From NCBI GenBank assembly GCA_000230935.2, contig AGIQ01000002.1, positions 1,364,001 through 1,428,000 of the forward strand: a DNA stretch of 64,000 nucleotides. The letters run 5' to 3'. The notes below the pieces were generated by a model. The model had not been told where the DNA came from. It saw only the letters and a list, made by a program, of their open reading frames with translations, and did no database searches. Shown piece by piece: positions 8,798 through 16,920 of this stretch. The position numbers were made by a program, and so were the translations under genes. The stretch is from Mycolicibacterium rhodesiae JS60. Lineage in GTDB: Bacteria > Actinomycetota > Actinomycetes > Mycobacteriales > Mycobacteriaceae. Within the stretch, counting starts at the first letter, position 1. Each line of letters opens with the position of its first letter.

Positions 8798-9312
8798 CCG
8801 CAACGAGAGTGTTCCTCGTGCTGGCCGGGGTGGCGCTCGGTGCCTACGGTGTGGTGTTGGTGATGGACAACTCCACCGAGGTGATCATCCGCATCGTGGT
8901 GTGGGCGCTGATCGGTGTGCTGCTTCACGATGCCGTGTTCGCACCGCTGTGTGTGGCGCTCGGGTTCGCCGGCCGGCGACTGCTCCCGCACCAGTGGTGG
9001 ACGCCGGTGTTGGTGGCCGGTCTGCTGACGGTAGTCCTTGTGCTGCTGGCGATTCCGGTCTACAACAAGCCGGGATTGCATCTGGACAACCCCACCGTGC
9101 TGGACCGCGACTACCAAGCCGGTTTCTGGATCGCGCTGGCCGTCGTCTGGGGTGCCGCGCTGCTCTACCTGGTTGGCGACCGGGTGCTACCAGTTGGTCA
9201 GGATGACGTGGTTGAGCAACAGGGCGCCGATCACGTTGAGGCTCAACCACCATCGCTGGGCTCGGACGGGAAGCAGGGCGCCGGCGGCGGTCAGCCAGAC
9301 CTCGAACGGTAG
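8794..9312 (+). CDS. Four-helix membrane protein of unknown function
   Basis: Start GTG 8794 overlaps the upstream stop (GTGA). The 172-residue product has four clear hydrophobic segments (FLVLAGVALGAYGVVLV, IVVWALIGVLLHDAVFA, VLVAGLLTVVLVLLAI, FWIALAVVWGAALLYLV). It ends in a polar Gln/Gly-rich tail of about 40 residues. That tail is encoded opposite the 3' end of the convergent gene (126-base overlap), so the last residues may not be conserved. I recognise no family. Coupling to the molybdopterin oxidoreductase suggests a membrane partner for it. Confidence 0.65.
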   Translation: MTATRVFLVLAGVALGAYGVVLVMDNSTEVIIRIVVWALIGVLLHDAVFAPLCVALGFAGRRLLPHQWWTPVLVAGLLTVVLVLLAIPVYNKPGLHLDNPTVLDRDYQAGFWIALAVVWGAALLYLVGDRVLPVGQDDVVEQQGADHVEAQPPSLGSDGKQGAGGGQPDLER

Positions 9313-10566
9313 CCAGATCCGCTCCGTCTCAGCCTTGGACAACATCGACAGATCGGCGAACAGGATCGTCGTCAGCGCGGCCAGCACGAGCACGTGCAGT
9401 CCGGAGCGCCGCCTGATTGCGGCGATGTCGAAGACCCGGCCGATCCCGGCGACACTTCCCAACCCGATTGCGCACACCACCGACGCGAAGTTCGCCCAGC
9501 TCCAATACTGGAATGGCCGGTTCAGCGCGATGCCCTGCCAATAGCGCTGCTGGACAAGGATATAGCCGTCGAACCACCAGAACCCGGCGACCGCGAACAC
9601 GCCAACAACTGCGCACGCACCCAGCACCGCGGGAACCAACGTGCGAACCGCGTCGCGCCAGTTCGCCGCACAGACCAACACGGCCACCGCCGGAATGGCC
9701 ATCAGTGCCAGTCCGTAGTTCAGGAAGATCGCCCAGCCCAGCACCAGGCCGGCGGCGATGGCGGCCGTGATCGGCCAGCGAACGGCTCGGCGGACCGCCA
9801 AGGCCAGCAATGCGATACCCCACGCCGCCACGCCCGCGAAGTAGCCGTCGGCGGACACCGCGATCCAGATCGCGGTCGGCGCCACCGCGACGAACGGCGC
9901 CGCCCGCCGGGCGGTCTGCTCGCTGCCGAGTGCGCGAACGGCGACGAGCACCGCCGCCGCGGCGGATGAGCCGAACAGCAGGCACCACAGACCTGCCCAG
10001 GCACCGCCGCCCAGTCCGATCCGGTCGAGCCAGACAAACGTCAGCAACGCGCCGGGCGGATGGCCGGAGACGTGGGTGATCCACGAATTCGGTTGGAAAT
10101 CCAGGATTCGGCCGGAGAAGGTGCGGACGGCCTCGGGGATGTCGGTGATCGTCGGTACCTGACGCAGATACTCGTGGCGGGCGGTGAGCCGGCCGGCGAA
10201 GCCGCGCTGCCAGCCGTCGACCATCGCCAGCGCGAACGCCCACGACATCGATGTCGCCCACACCGTCAGCGTCAGCGTCCGCCAGGACAGCCGTTTCGCG
10301 ACAGCGGATCCCCACACCACGGCCGCCGCGCCGATCAGGATCGCCGGCACCGTGCCCCAACCGACATGGGCATTCCACCAGCCGAAGATCGGCGCGGCGT
10401 CGGCGAAGCTCTTGATCTGTTCCGGGGTGCTGTTGATCAGCGGAGTGACGATCCCCAGGTGCAGGTGCGGAACCACGAAGGCCGCGGCCACCAGCAGCAC
10501 GCCAACGGCGACCGCGATGGCCTCCTTGCGACCGATGTTCACAAGCATCCAGCGTACGGATGCCAC
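9187..10566 (-). CDS. Polytopic integral membrane protein (Rv0541c-like, possible GT-C glycosyltransferase)
   Basis: The 459-residue protein has about ten hydrophobic segments and, in the third quarter of its N-terminal half, the loop FQPNSWITHVSGHPPGALLT. A large first outer loop with conserved acidic/His residues followed by many helices is the layout of GT-C lipid-linked sugar transferases, so that is a reasonable guess. It occupies the position of Rv0541c, annotated only as a conserved integral membrane protein. The start may be GTG 10566 or ATG 10548. Its 3' end overlaps that of the convergent membrane protein. Confidence 0.8.
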   Translation of the reverse strand: MASVRWMLVNIGRKEAIAVAVGVLLVAAAFVVPHLHLGIVTPLINSTPEQIKSFADAAPIFGWWNAHVGWGTVPAILIGAAAVVWGSAVAKRLSWRTLTLTVWATSMSWAFALAMVDGWQRGFAGRLTARHEYLRQVPTITDIPEAVRTFSGRILDFQPNSWITHVSGHPPGALLTFVWLDRIGLGGGAWAGLWCLLFGSSAAAAVLVAVRALGSEQTARRAAPFVAVAPTAIWIAVSADGYFAGVAAWGIALLALAVRRAVRWPITAAIAAGLVLGWAIFLNYGLALMAIPAVAVLVCAANWRDAVRTLVPAVLGACAVVGVFAVAGFWWFDGYILVQQRYWQGIALNRPFQYWSWANFASVVCAIGLGSVAGIGRVFDIAAIRRRSGLHVLVLAALTTILFADLSMLSKAETERIWLPFEVWLTAAGALLPVRAQRWWLSLNVIGALLLNHVILTNW

Positions 10567-10655
10567 CCGTCATTTCGGTCGCGAGATCGACACCGTGGTT
10601 GTGACATCGCGAAATTCGCGGCCATGACGTCGATCTCGGTGCAGCAGCGCCCGGC

Positions 10656-11057
10656 TCAGATACCCCAGGACGACCATTGATCGACGTCCACCGCGATCAC
10701 CGGGCCGTCGAGTAGAACATATTGATACTGCGGATATTTCGCACGCAGCAGCTCATGGCCACGCTCGTACACCGGACCGTTGTGGTGAATCGTCGCGACG
10801 CCGTCGGCCCGCACCCACCACAGCTGCGACCAGTCGTCGTCGTAGTGGTCGACCAGGATGCTCACCCGCGGGTTGGCCTCGATGTTGGCCAGCCGCCGCA
10901 GTCGTTGGGTGGTTTTCGGCTTACCGTCCACCGCGGTGTACACGCACGCATCGGCCGTGGCGAACACTATTGGCACCAGATGTGGTTGGCCGTCCGGTGT
11001 GGCAGTGGCCAGCCTGGCCACGGCCGCGGTCGCGAAGCGGTCGGCCGCAGTGCTCAC
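10656..11057 (-). CDS. PPOX-class F420-dependent oxidoreductase (TIGR03668 type)
   Basis: The 133-residue split-barrel protein has [20 protein letters not shown], the classic N-terminal strand pair of pyridoxamine-oxidase-like proteins, and [25 protein letters not shown], typical of actinobacterial F420-binding members. It would reduce a small substrate with deazaflavin F420. The product ends with QWSSWGI. Its start overlaps the stop of the upstream alpha/beta hydrolase by 4 bases, so the two are translated together. Confidence 0.87.
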   Translation of the reverse strand: MSTAADRFATAAVARLATATPDGQPHLVPIVFATADACVYTAVDGKPKTTQRLRRLANIEANPRVSILVDHYDDDWSQLWWVRADGVATIHHNGPVYERGHELLRAKYPQYQYVLLDGPVIAVDVDQWSSWGI

Positions 11058-11923
11058 GCCTGGGTGGCGGGCTGCTCGATATCCGCGCCGGCCGTGGTGG
11101 CCATGAAGTCGTCGATCAGGTCGACCACCTCGGCGGGCCGCTCCACCTGCGGGAAGTGTCCGACTCCGGGCAGTATTTCGAGGCGGACGTCGGGCCGGAC
11201 TTCGTGGACGGCGTACGCGTGCTTGACGGGAATGATCGCGTCCTCGTCGCCCCAGATGACCATGGTCGGCATGTGTGCGACGTGCAGCCGGTTCAGGGCG
11301 CTGACTGCCTGCCCGCGATAGTCCACTACCGAGCGCAGCGTGCGGAGGAATGCCTGTCGGGTCTCGGCATCGGAGAACGAACTGTAGGCATTCCAGATCT
11401 CCGCGCCACGCGGCGACTGGATGCCCAGCTTGCCGAACAACGACCGCACCCGTTCGCCGGCGCTCAACACCGGTGGGGGCGCGATGATCGGCATGATCAG
11501 CTCGGCGCCGGGTGCCGACAGCAGTCGTAGCGTCCAGCCGACGTCCTGCCCCAATCCGCCGCTGTTCATCAGGATCAGTCGCCGGCAGTAATCGGGATGC
11601 TGGTACACGAACTGCATGGCCACCCCACCGCCCAGGGACTGCCCGACGACGGTCGCGTGCGTCACCCCGAGTTCGTCGAGCAGGTCGCGCAGGAACACCG
11701 CGAACGCGCCGAGCGAATAGTCGCTGCGCGGTTTGGCCGAACGGCCGTGGCCGGGCAGGTCAGGGGCGATCACCCGGTATTTGCGTGACAGCGGTCGCCA
11801 CATCGAGCGCCAGGTCTGGGAGCTGCCGGCCATGCCGTGCAGCAGCAGGATCACCTCGCCCTGGCCCTCGTCCAGGTACGCAACCCGTTCGCCGTGCAGG
11901 TCGAGATACTTCAGCTCGTCCAT
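11054..11923 (-). CDS. Alpha/beta hydrolase
   Basis: The 289-residue protein has the alpha/beta hydrolase layout: [13 protein letters not shown] (oxyanion loop), [13 protein letters not shown] with the nucleophilic Ser, [11 protein letters not shown] with the acid, and GVGHFPQ with the catalytic His. The substrate is unknown. ATG 11923 begins [20 protein letters not shown], which aligns with family N-termini; the in-frame sequence further upstream is low-complexity Arg/Ser text and is not protein-like. It ends by overlapping the F420-dependent oxidoreductase gene, and menE lies 40 bases upstream on the same strand. Confidence 0.88.
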   Translation of the reverse strand: MDELKYLDLHGERVAYLDEGQGEVILLLHGMAGSSQTWRSMWRPLSRKYRVIAPDLPGHGRSAKPRSDYSLGAFAVFLRDLLDELGVTHATVVGQSLGGGVAMQFVYQHPDYCRRLILMNSGGLGQDVGWTLRLLSAPGAELIMPIIAPPPVLSAGERVRSLFGKLGIQSPRGAEIWNAYSSFSDAETRQAFLRTLRSVVDYRGQAVSALNRLHVAHMPTMVIWGDEDAIIPVKHAYAVHEVRPDVRLEILPGVGHFPQVERPAEVVDLIDDFMATTAGADIEQPATQA

Positions 11924-11963
11924 GACATTCCTGTCCCCTCTATATGGCGGTGCAAACCATTGT

Positions 11964-13133
11964 TCACCAGCCGTAGCCGCCGGGTAGGTCACCGCCGTTG
12001 GCGAATCGCTCGCGCAGCGCGCGGCGGTCCAGCTTGCCGATGCCGCGGCGCGGCAGCTCATCGACAATGTGCAGCTCACGGGGCGCCGCCGTCGGGTCCA
12101 ACGACTGCTCGAGATGCTCCCTGATGTGGTCGAGCGTGGGCTCGGGCGCGCCGGTGACAAGCACCACAGCGGCCACCACCCGCTCGCCGAGCCGGTCGTC
12201 TTCGATGCCGAACACCGCACAGTCGGCTATTGCCGGATGCCGCGACAGCACCGCCTCGACCGGCGCGGGCATGACCGTGAGCCCGCCGGTGCTGATCGCT
12301 TCGTCGATCCGCCCGAGAACCCGCAGAGTGCCCGCCTCGTCGAGGACGCCGAGGTCGTCGGTACGGAACCAGCCGGGTTCGGCGAACGGATCACCGCTGG
12401 GCCCGGCGAATTGGCCTGAGCCCGGCCGGTTGCGGTAGCCCAGCGCCAGCGTCGGCCCGCCGATGACGATGCGCCCCTCGCCGCGCTCGGCGCCGTCGTC
12501 GAGCCGGATCCTCACCCCGTCCAGCGGCACACCGTCGTAGACGCAGCCACCGGCCGTCTCACTCGAGCCGTACGTGCGCACCACCGCGATACCGGCGGCC
12601 GCCGCCCCCTCGAGAACGGGTCGGGGAGCCGGGCCGCCGCCGAGTAGCACCGCGTCGAGTTCGCCTAGTGCTGCGGTGGCCGCTGGATCGAGCAACGCCT
12701 TGGCGAGCTGGGTGGCGACCAGCGAGGTGTAGCGCCGGCCCGACCCGAGTTGTGCGACGGCCGTTGGCAATTCGGCGGGGTTGAACCCAGCGGAGACGTT
12801 GAGCTCGACCGGCATGGTGCCGGCCTGCAGGCTGCGCACCAGCACCTGGATACCGGCGATGTGGTGGGCCGGCAACGCCATCAGCCACGTACCCGGTCCG
12901 CCGAGACGGTCGTGAGTGGCCGACGCGCTGGCGATCAGTGCCGCGGGCGTGAGCATCGCGCCCTTGGGTGTCCCGGTCGTTCCCGACGTCGACACCACCA
13001 ATGCGACGTCGTCGTCGATCTCCTCGCCGACCCGCAAAGACGTTGTCAGCAACTCGCTTTCACGCAAGTCACCGGCGGGGATCGGAACCAGAGGCGCGTC
13101 ACGTCCGTCGAGCACGCCAGCCAGGGCGGCCAT
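11964..13133 (-). CDS. menE: o-Succinylbenzoate--CoA ligase
   Basis: MenE activates o-succinylbenzoate with CoA and ATP in menaquinone synthesis, feeding MenB. STSGTTGTPKGAMLTPAAL is the AMP-binding motif, TYGSSETAGG and WFRTDDLG follow, and GIGKLDRRALRERF carries the C-terminal catalytic Lys. ATG 13133 gives 389 residues. However, in-frame coding-like sequence continues upstream to a stop at 13199-13197 and reads LRALAIPPGPSAHSL, which resembles the N-terminus of other mycobacterial MenE proteins. The real start may therefore be CTG 13178 or even ATA 13187, which overlaps the upstream stop codon. It matches Rv0542c in position. Confidence 0.93.
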   Translation of the reverse strand: MAALAGVLDGRDAPLVPIPAGDLRESELLTTSLRVGEEIDDDVALVVSTSGTTGTPKGAMLTPAALIASASATHDRLGGPGTWLMALPAHHIAGIQVLVRSLQAGTMPVELNVSAGFNPAELPTAVAQLGSGRRYTSLVATQLAKALLDPAATAALGELDAVLLGGGPAPRPVLEGAAAAGIAVVRTYGSSETAGGCVYDGVPLDGVRIRLDDGAERGEGRIVIGGPTLALGYRNRPGSGQFAGPSGDPFAEPGWFRTDDLGVLDEAGTLRVLGRIDEAISTGGLTVMPAPVEAVLSRHPAIADCAVFGIEDDRLGERVVAAVVLVTGAPEPTLDHIREHLEQSLDPTAAPRELHIVDELPRRGIGKLDRRALRERFANGGDLPGGYGW

Positions 13134-13183
13134 CAGCGAGTGCGCCGACGGACCGGGCGGGATGGCGAGCGCTCGCAGAGTGG

Positions 13184-13486
13184 TTATTCGACGTCCTCAC
13201 TGTCTCTGGGATCGTCAAGCGGCCAGCCGAAGGCGGCGAGCTTGTCGTGAACCCGGTCGATGTCCTCGGGAGTGGGTAGCGCATCGGTGATCTCGGTGAT
13301 CAGAACTCCGATGTCGACATGGTCGAAGGCCCCGCGGTCGAGCAGTGCATGGGCGACGGCGATGACCTCCTCGTCGCTCAAGCGCCTGCGGAGCAACGCC
13401 AATAGCGGCACCTGGTCGGGATCGGGGACCCCGTCCGGGTAGCCGGTCTTGATCCAGGCAACGATCTTGGTGAGGAATTTGGTCAC
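13184..13486 (-). CDS. DUF3349 protein (Rv0543c-like)
   Basis: The 100-residue protein starts at GTG 13486 and equals Rv0543c in length and position. It contains WIKTGYPDGVPDPDQVPLLALL and LSDEEVIAVAHALL, the helical core of DUF3349, and ends AFGWPLDDP. The fold is known to be helical but the function is not. A second member is encoded at 15293-15601, on the far side of pitA. Its stop TAA abuts or overlaps the possible non-canonical start of menE. Confidence 0.88.
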   Translation of the reverse strand: MTKFLTKIVAWIKTGYPDGVPDPDQVPLLALLRRRLSDEEVIAVAHALLDRGAFDHVDIGVLITEITDALPTPEDIDRVHDKLAAFGWPLDDPRDSEDVE

Positions 13487-13614
13487 CGCGGCATCTCCCT
13501 GGCGGAGGGCGTGTGGGCGCCCAGTGGAATACCCAGATCGTAGTCGGCAGGAACATGCCGCGCCTGTGGTGTACCCCGGATCCGGTGGCTCAGCCGAACC
13601 GCGCACGGCCTCAA

Positions 13615-13634
13615 GGTTAACAACCGACGAACAG
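13615..13634 (-). promoter_or_regulatory. Possible PHO-box-like direct repeat before pitA
   Basis: On the minus strand the sequence reads GTTCGTC, four bases, GTTAACC, which has the 7-4-7 spacing of phosphate-response boxes. It sits in the divergent intergenic region between the DUF3349 gene and pitA. The match to the GTTCACC consensus is only partial, so this is a weak candidate. Confidence 0.25.
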
Positions 13635-13715
13635 CAGCGGGACGTTCGCAAATGCGCAGTTCGAGGACCTTTGGCAGCTGGTCAAAGCGTCCCCTTACCC
13701 ACCACAATCTCACCC

Positions 13716-14972
13716 ATGAGCACGGAGATGATCATCCTGGTGTTGCTGATTGCCACCGCATTGGCTTTCGACTTCACCAACGGATTCCACGACACGGGCA
13801 ACGCCATGGCGACGTCGATCGCCACGGGAGCGCTCAAGCCCAAGACCGCCGTGCTGCTGGCCGGCATCCTGAACCTGGTCGGCGCGTTCCTCTCCGTCGA
13901 GGTCGCCGTGACGGTGACGACGTCGGTCCTCAAGGTGCAGGACGGCAAGACCGGTCAGCTGCTGCCGGGTATCGACGCGTCGATGGGCTTGACCATCATC
14001 TTCGCCGGCCTGATCGGCGGCATCCTGTGGAACCTGCTGACGTGGCTGTTCGGCATCCCGTCCAGCTCATCGCACGCCCTCTTTGGTGGCCTGATCGGTG
14101 CCGGCCTGGCCGCGCTGGGTAGCAGTGGCGTCAACTGGAGCGGGGTCACGCAGAAGGTGCTGATCCCGGCGGTCGCCGCTCCCGTGATCGCCGGTGTGGT
14201 CGCCGCCTGCGGCACCTGGCTGGTGTACCGAATCACCCAGAAGGTGCTGGCGCGGCGCCGCGAGGAGGGCTTCCGCTGGGGCCAGATCGCCACCGCCTCA
14301 CTGGTCGCGCTCGCGCACGGCACCAACGACGCGCAAAAGACGATGGGTGTCATCGCGCTGGCGCTGATCACCACCGGTCACCTGACCGGCGACGTGAAGA
14401 AGGACGGTCTGCCGTTCTGGATCATCTTCAGCTGCGCGGTGGCCATCGGCCTGGGCACCTACATCGGCGGCTGGCGGGTCATCCGCACCCTGGGCAAGGG
14501 CCTGGTGGAGATCGAATCGCCGCAGGGCCTGGCCGCCGAAGCCTCTTCGGCCGCAATCATTTTGAGCTCCAGTGCCGCCGGTATGGCGCTGTCCACCACG
14601 CATGTGGCCACCGGCTCGATCCTCGGCAGCGGCGTCGGCAAGCCGGGCGCCGAGGTGCGCTGGGCGGTCGCCGGTCGCATGGCGGTGGCCTGGCTGGTCA
14701 CGCTGCCGGCCGCGGCGCTGGTCGGTGCGCTCTCCTACTGGCTGTCCGACGGGGTCAAGAACCTCAGTTCCTCGCAGCTGGCGGGGGACGGCCTGATCTT
14801 CGTCATCCTGGTCGGTCTGTCGTTCTACATGTGGTGGCGCGCTCAGCAGCAGAAGGTCGACCACAGCAACGTCAACGCCGATTGGGATGCGTCGACGAAC
14901 TCGGTGGTGCCTGCCGAGGTCCGGGCGGCCACGAAGGACGCCAAGTCGGCCGAGCCCACCACCACGGTCTGA
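13716..14972 (+). CDS. pitA: Low-affinity inorganic phosphate transporter PitA
   Basis: The 418-residue polytopic protein has the two PiT family repeats. The N-terminal one includes FDFTNGFHDTGNAMATSIATGAL, and the C-terminal one LVALAHGTNDAQKTMGVIALAL; both contain the GF/AHGxNDxxx signature. Long hydrophobic segments follow each. It imports inorganic phosphate, probably as a metal-phosphate complex with protons. It corresponds to Rv0545c but lies on the opposite strand to its M. tuberculosis neighbours menE and menB, as does the small membrane gene that follows, so this piece appears inverted relative to that genome. Confidence 0.93.
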   Translation: MSTEMIILVLLIATALAFDFTNGFHDTGNAMATSIATGALKPKTAVLLAGILNLVGAFLSVEVAVTVTTSVLKVQDGKTGQLLPGIDASMGLTIIFAGLIGGILWNLLTWLFGIPSSSSHALFGGLIGAGLAALGSSGVNWSGVTQKVLIPAVAAPVIAGVVAACGTWLVYRITQKVLARRREEGFRWGQIATASLVALAHGTNDAQKTMGVIALALITTGHLTGDVKKDGLPFWIIFSCAVAIGLGTYIGGWRVIRTLGKGLVEIESPQGLAAEASSAAIILSSSAAGMALSTTHVATGSILGSGVGKPGAEVRWAVAGRMAVAWLVTLPAAALVGALSYWLSDGVKNLSSSQLAGDGLIFVILVGLSFYMWWRAQQQKVDHSNVNADWDASTNSVVPAEVRAATKDAKSAEPTTTV

Positions 14973-15000
14973 TCACCGCGACAAGCAAAAGGACACGTTG

Positions 15001-15285
15001 ATGACGTACTTCGAATCCATCTTCAAGGTGCTGGTGGTCGGCCTCATTCTCGGTGCGGGTCTGCCGGCGATCTTCGCCGGCGGCATGCTGGCCTACTCGT
15101 TCGGCGCCGGCGGCGAGGAAGCCGACCACGAGATCCACAAAGCCAACCCGGCGCTGAAGTATCTCGGGATCCTGCTCTTCGTCTTCGTCGGCTTCGTGAT
15201 CGTGACGGCCGTCGCCTGGATCACCAGGGCGACGATCATCCATCACTTCGGGATCGACCTCTTCCCGATGCTCCCCAAGAAGTGA
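15001..15285 (+). CDS. Small two-helix membrane protein (Rv0544c-like)
   Basis: The 94-residue product starts at ATG 15001, 28 bases after pitA, with ggacacgttg just upstream. It has two hydrophobic helices (VLVVGLILGAGLPAIFAGGML and LGILLFVFVGFVIVTAVAWI) separated by a polar acidic loop with GGEEADHEIHKANP. It matches Rv0544c in size and in being next to pitA. No function is known. Its constant association with PitA suggests an accessory role in phosphate uptake. Confidence 0.82.
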   Translation: MTYFESIFKVLVVGLILGAGLPAIFAGGMLAYSFGAGGEEADHEIHKANPALKYLGILLFVFVGFVIVTAVAWITRATIIHHFGIDLFPMLPKK

Positions 15286-15292
15286 GTGTGCG

Positions 15293-15601
15293 ATGACCGT
15301 CGAACAGCATCAGCCCGCATTCGAAAGCATTCTCGACTGGTTGCACAAGGGTTACCCGGAAGGCGTCCCGCGCAAGGACTACTACCCGCTGCTGGCCCTG
15401 CTGAAGCGGTCGCTGTCGGATGACGAGGTCGTGCAGGCGGCCCGCACGATCTTGCGCGACGCCGATTTCGACACCCCAGTGACCGAAGATCAGATCCGCG
15501 ACGCCGTCCGCGACGTCATCGACAAAGAACCGAATCCCGAAGAGCTGCACCAGGTTGCGGGCCGACTGGCCTCGGTGGGCTGGCCGCTCGAAACGCACTA
15601 G
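15293..15601 (+). CDS. DUF3349 protein, second copy
   Basis: The 102-residue protein has WLHKGYPEGVPRKDYYPLLALL, LSDDEVVQAARTIL and ASVGWPLETH, clearly paralogous to the product of 13184-13486. It starts 7 bases after the small membrane gene and so belongs to the pitA operon. Its stop TAG shares the palindrome ctag with the stop of the convergent VOC gene. The two DUF3349 copies bracket pitA on opposite strands. Confidence 0.87.
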   Translation: MTVEQHQPAFESILDWLHKGYPEGVPRKDYYPLLALLKRSLSDDEVVQAARTILRDADFDTPVTEDQIRDAVRDVIDKEPNPEELHQVAGRLASVGWPLETH

Positions 15602-15984
15602 CCCCGAGTGTCGCGGCGCAGGGGGTGGTCGTCGGGGACCTGTACGAAGATCAGCGTCAACCCGTCGGGATCGTCGACGTGCATCTCGTGCAGCCCCCAC
15701 GGTTCGGCGCGGGCTTCCCTGGCGATAGGGACGCCGCGATCCTGCAAGTGCTTTTGGGTGGCGTAAAGATCGCGCACCTGTAGCCATAGCGACACCGGAA
15801 GCGGTGCGCCGGGATGCTCGGGTGCGCCGTGGCCGGCGACTTCGAGCAGCGACTGCCCGGCGTAGAACACGACGCCCCCACCGTACTCGCGGGCGACGGC
15901 CAGACCGAGCGCATCGCGGTAGAACGACACCGAGCGTGCGTAATCCGCTGGGCGGAGCAGCATCCGGCTCGCGAGGATCTCCAT
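15598..15984 (-). CDS. VOC family (glyoxalase-like) protein
   Basis: The 128-residue protein has a betaalphabetabetabeta layout: MLLRPADYARSVSFYRDALGLAV at the start and WGLHEMHVDDPDGLTLIFVQVPD near the end. The Glu/His residues in these strands are usual VOC metal ligands. It matches Rv0546c by position. The substrate is unknown. It lies 15 bases downstream of the SDR gene on the same strand and probably shares its transcript. Confidence 0.85.
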   Translation of the reverse strand: MEILASRMLLRPADYARSVSFYRDALGLAVAREYGGGVVFYAGQSLLEVAGHGAPEHPGAPLPVSLWLQVRDLYATQKHLQDRGVPIAREARAEPWGLHEMHVDDPDGLTLIFVQVPDDHPLRRDTRG

Positions 15985-15999
15985 GCCGTCGTGTCTACC

Positions 16000-16848
16000 T
16001 CAGTTCGGCTGCAGGCGCTGACGCTTCATCACCCGACTGATGACGCCGGGGGCCACGATGTCGAGTGCGCGGGCCGTGACGGCGATGCGCGGGGCGATGC
16101 GCACCGGGCGATGCCGGGCGGCGTCGATCATCCACTGCCCGGCCTCTTCGGGGGTCAGCGCGGCCAGGCCGTCGTAGGCCTTGGTGGGCGCGATCATCGG
16201 CGTGGCCACCAGCGGGTAGTACAGCGTCGTCGAATGCACGCCATGCCCCGACCATTCGGTCTCGATGACCCGGCTGACCGCACTGAAGGCGGACTTCGAC
16301 GCGTTGTATACCCCGAACAGCGGGGAGGCTTCGCTGAACACGCCCCACGTCGCGACGTTGATGATGTGGCCGTCGCCGCGCTCGATCATCCCGGGTGCCA
16401 GACCGCGGATGAGCCGCAGCGGCGAGAAGTAGTTCAGCGTCATCGTGCGCTCGACGTCGTGCCAGCGGTCCAGCGATTCGGCCAGCGGCCTGCGGATCGA
16501 CCGACCGGCGTTGTTCACCAGGATGTCGACCGCGCCGACTTGCGCGGCGAGTGCGTCGACGGCGTCCAGATCGGACAGATCGCACGCGATCGCGGTCGCG
16601 CTTCCGCCCGCGGCGGTGATGCGATCGACGACCTCGCCGAGCAGGTCGGCCCGCCGCGCGACCACGACGACATCGCAACCCTGGGCGGCGAACAGCTCGG
16701 CGCCGGCCGCACCGATGCCCGACGACGCACCGGTCACCAGTACCCGCTTGCCGCTCAGTTCGATGTTGATGCCGGTCGGCATGCTCAGCGGCGGCCGCAT
16801 CCCGGTCAGGGCGATGGCATCGGTCAATCTGCGGCGAAGGGGATTCAC
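16000..16848 (-). CDS. Short-chain dehydrogenase/reductase (Rv0547c-like)
   Basis: The 282-residue protein has VLVTGASSGIGAAG (TGxxxGxG cofactor motif), DILVNNAGRS (NNAG), and the catalytic YNASK with an upstream Ser/Thr region INVATWG. The acidic residues after the second strand are replaced by ARRAD, which favours NADP over NAD. The substrate is unknown. It lies downstream of menB on the same strand, separated by a hairpin. Position matches Rv0547c. Confidence 0.87.
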   Translation of the reverse strand: MNPLRRRLTDAIALTGMRPPLSMPTGINIELSGKRVLVTGASSGIGAAGAELFAAQGCDVVVVARRADLLGEVVDRITAAGGSATAIACDLSDLDAVDALAAQVGAVDILVNNAGRSIRRPLAESLDRWHDVERTMTLNYFSPLRLIRGLAPGMIERGDGHIINVATWGVFSEASPLFGVYNASKSAFSAVSRVIETEWSGHGVHSTTLYYPLVATPMIAPTKAYDGLAALTPEEAGQWMIDAARHRPVRIAPRIAVTARALDIVAPGVISRVMKRQRLQPN

Positions 16849-16867
16849 AACTGGACTCCTCAGCGTT

Positions 16868-16920
16868 GCGATTTCGGCGCGCTTTCAGCCGCTGAGCGAC
16901 GGTTTTCGCGCCGAAATCGC
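16868..16920 (-). terminator. Hairpin after menB, first copy of a repeated element
   Basis: The arms gcgatttcggcgcg (16868-16881) and cgcgccgaaatcgc (16907-16920) form a perfect 14-bp stem with a 25-base loop. The right arm runs into the menB stop codon (cta, 16920-16922). The same stem, extended to 16 bp, recurs at 44838-44894 in another convergent junction, so this is a dispersed terminator-like repeat rather than a chance match. Confidence 0.7.
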
